A DNA stretch of 64,000 nt, from the NCBI RefSeq assembly GCF_002836355.1, contig NZ_PJCA01000031.1, positions 806,001 to 870,000 on the forward strand, read 5' to 3'. This document shows, in pieces, positions 63,769-64,000 of this stretch. Position 1 is the first letter of the stretch. Each line of letters starts with the position of its first letter. The notes under the pieces were generated by a model that worked only from the letters and a program-made list of their open reading frames with translations, did no database searches and was not told the DNA's origin. The DNA is from Moritella sp. Urea-trap-13 (GTDB lineage: Bacteria; Pseudomonadota; Gammaproteobacteria; Enterobacterales; Moritellaceae). Position numbers and translations under genes: made by a program.

Positions 63769-64000
63769 TTATGAATGGCAATGTTCTCCTCGATAAACAC
63801 CGGGCGTCACGCCTTTCCAACGTTTAAATGCCCGAGAAAAATTAGCCACATTAGAAAAGCCCAACAGGTAGCTTATTTCCCCCAACGATAAACGGTTTTG
63901 ATTTAAATGTTGTTCAGCGGTTGTTTGGCGAATATTTTCAACTAGATCTTTATAACTGGTACCGGAATCATTGAGTTTTCGCTGTAAACTACGCTGACTA
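63769..64000 (-). CDS. AraC-family transcriptional regulator, C-terminal part (runs off the right edge)
   Basis: 77 C-terminal codons ending in TAA at 63769-63771. The AraC HTH is clear: RSLQRKLNDSGTSYKDLVE, then LSLGEISYLLGFSNVANFSRAFKRWKGVTPGVYR. The effector domain lies outside the window. It is oriented toward the YCF48-RND operon and is a likely regulator of it. Confidence 0.88.
   Translation of the reverse strand, partial: SQRSLQRKLNDSGTSYKDLVENIRQTTAEQHLNQNRLSLGEISYLLGFSNVANFSRAFKRWKGVTPGVYRGEHCHS

Overview
The window looks like a chromosomal segment of an AT-rich marine gammaproteobacterium of the Moritella/Shewanella/Psychromonas kind. This is inferred from gene content and order: divergent clpAS/cspD, tamAB, a complete nap cluster beside moaA and narQP, a crbS/crbR acetate-switch cluster, and sdhCDAB-sucABCD divergent from gltA. 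No rRNA, tRNA, CRISPR array, insertion sequence or prophage was recognised. Almost all sequence is coding and operons are tight.

Layout. 1-3.5 kb: the N-terminal end of an unknown gene, then clpA-clpS (minus) and cspD (plus). 3.5-9.1 kb: tamA-tamB (outer-membrane translocation and assembly). 9.2-12.4 kb: a deoxynucleoside kinase, an RhlE-type DEAD-box helicase and an HdfR-like LysR regulator. 12.5-15.5 kb: a two-gene operon of a GshB-type ATP-grasp ligase and an N-formylglutamate-amidohydrolase/DUF1704 (MATCAP-type HExxxH metallopeptidase) fusion. 15.6-18 kb: moaBCDE and a SPOUT RNA methylase. 18.1-26.8 kb: the nitrate block, napFDABC plus a 45-aa membrane protein, moaA with a Moco-RNA-like leader, and narQ-narP. 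NarP- and FNR-like sites lie upstream of napF, so the cofactor genes, the molybdoenzyme and its sensor sit together.

26.9-34.8 kb: a LON-domain protein, ybhK, and then the most unusual region. This is a translationally coupled minus-strand operon encoding a STAS protein, a lipoprotein, a six-repeat SLBB polysaccharide-export protein, a ParA/Wzc-like ATPase with a degenerate P-loop, a kinase-REC-PP2C protein with SypE architecture, and a free HPt protein. The order mirrors sypA-F of Vibrio fischeri, but no glycosyltransferase genes are present. The SypE-like gene carries a G10 homopolymer exactly at its phosphatase GGD motif, a candidate phase-variation switch.

34.8-46.1 kb: the TCA block sucDCBA-sdhBADC (minus) and gltA (plus). 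46.2-56.1 kb: the acetate-switch cluster with crbS (symporter-histidine kinase), a small anchored protein, crbR, a DEDDh exonuclease and a cNMP/CBS/DUF294 protein, divergent from a DUF4212 + sodium:solute symporter pair. 56.1-60 kb: kdsB, ycaR, lpxK and msbA (lipopolysaccharide core/lipid A supply and flipping). 60-64 kb: an RND/MMPL permease with a YCF48-type beta-propeller partner and the C-terminal end of an AraC regulator.

All functional calls come from reading motifs, lengths and gene order by eye. No database search was run, and regulatory sites are consensus matches only.
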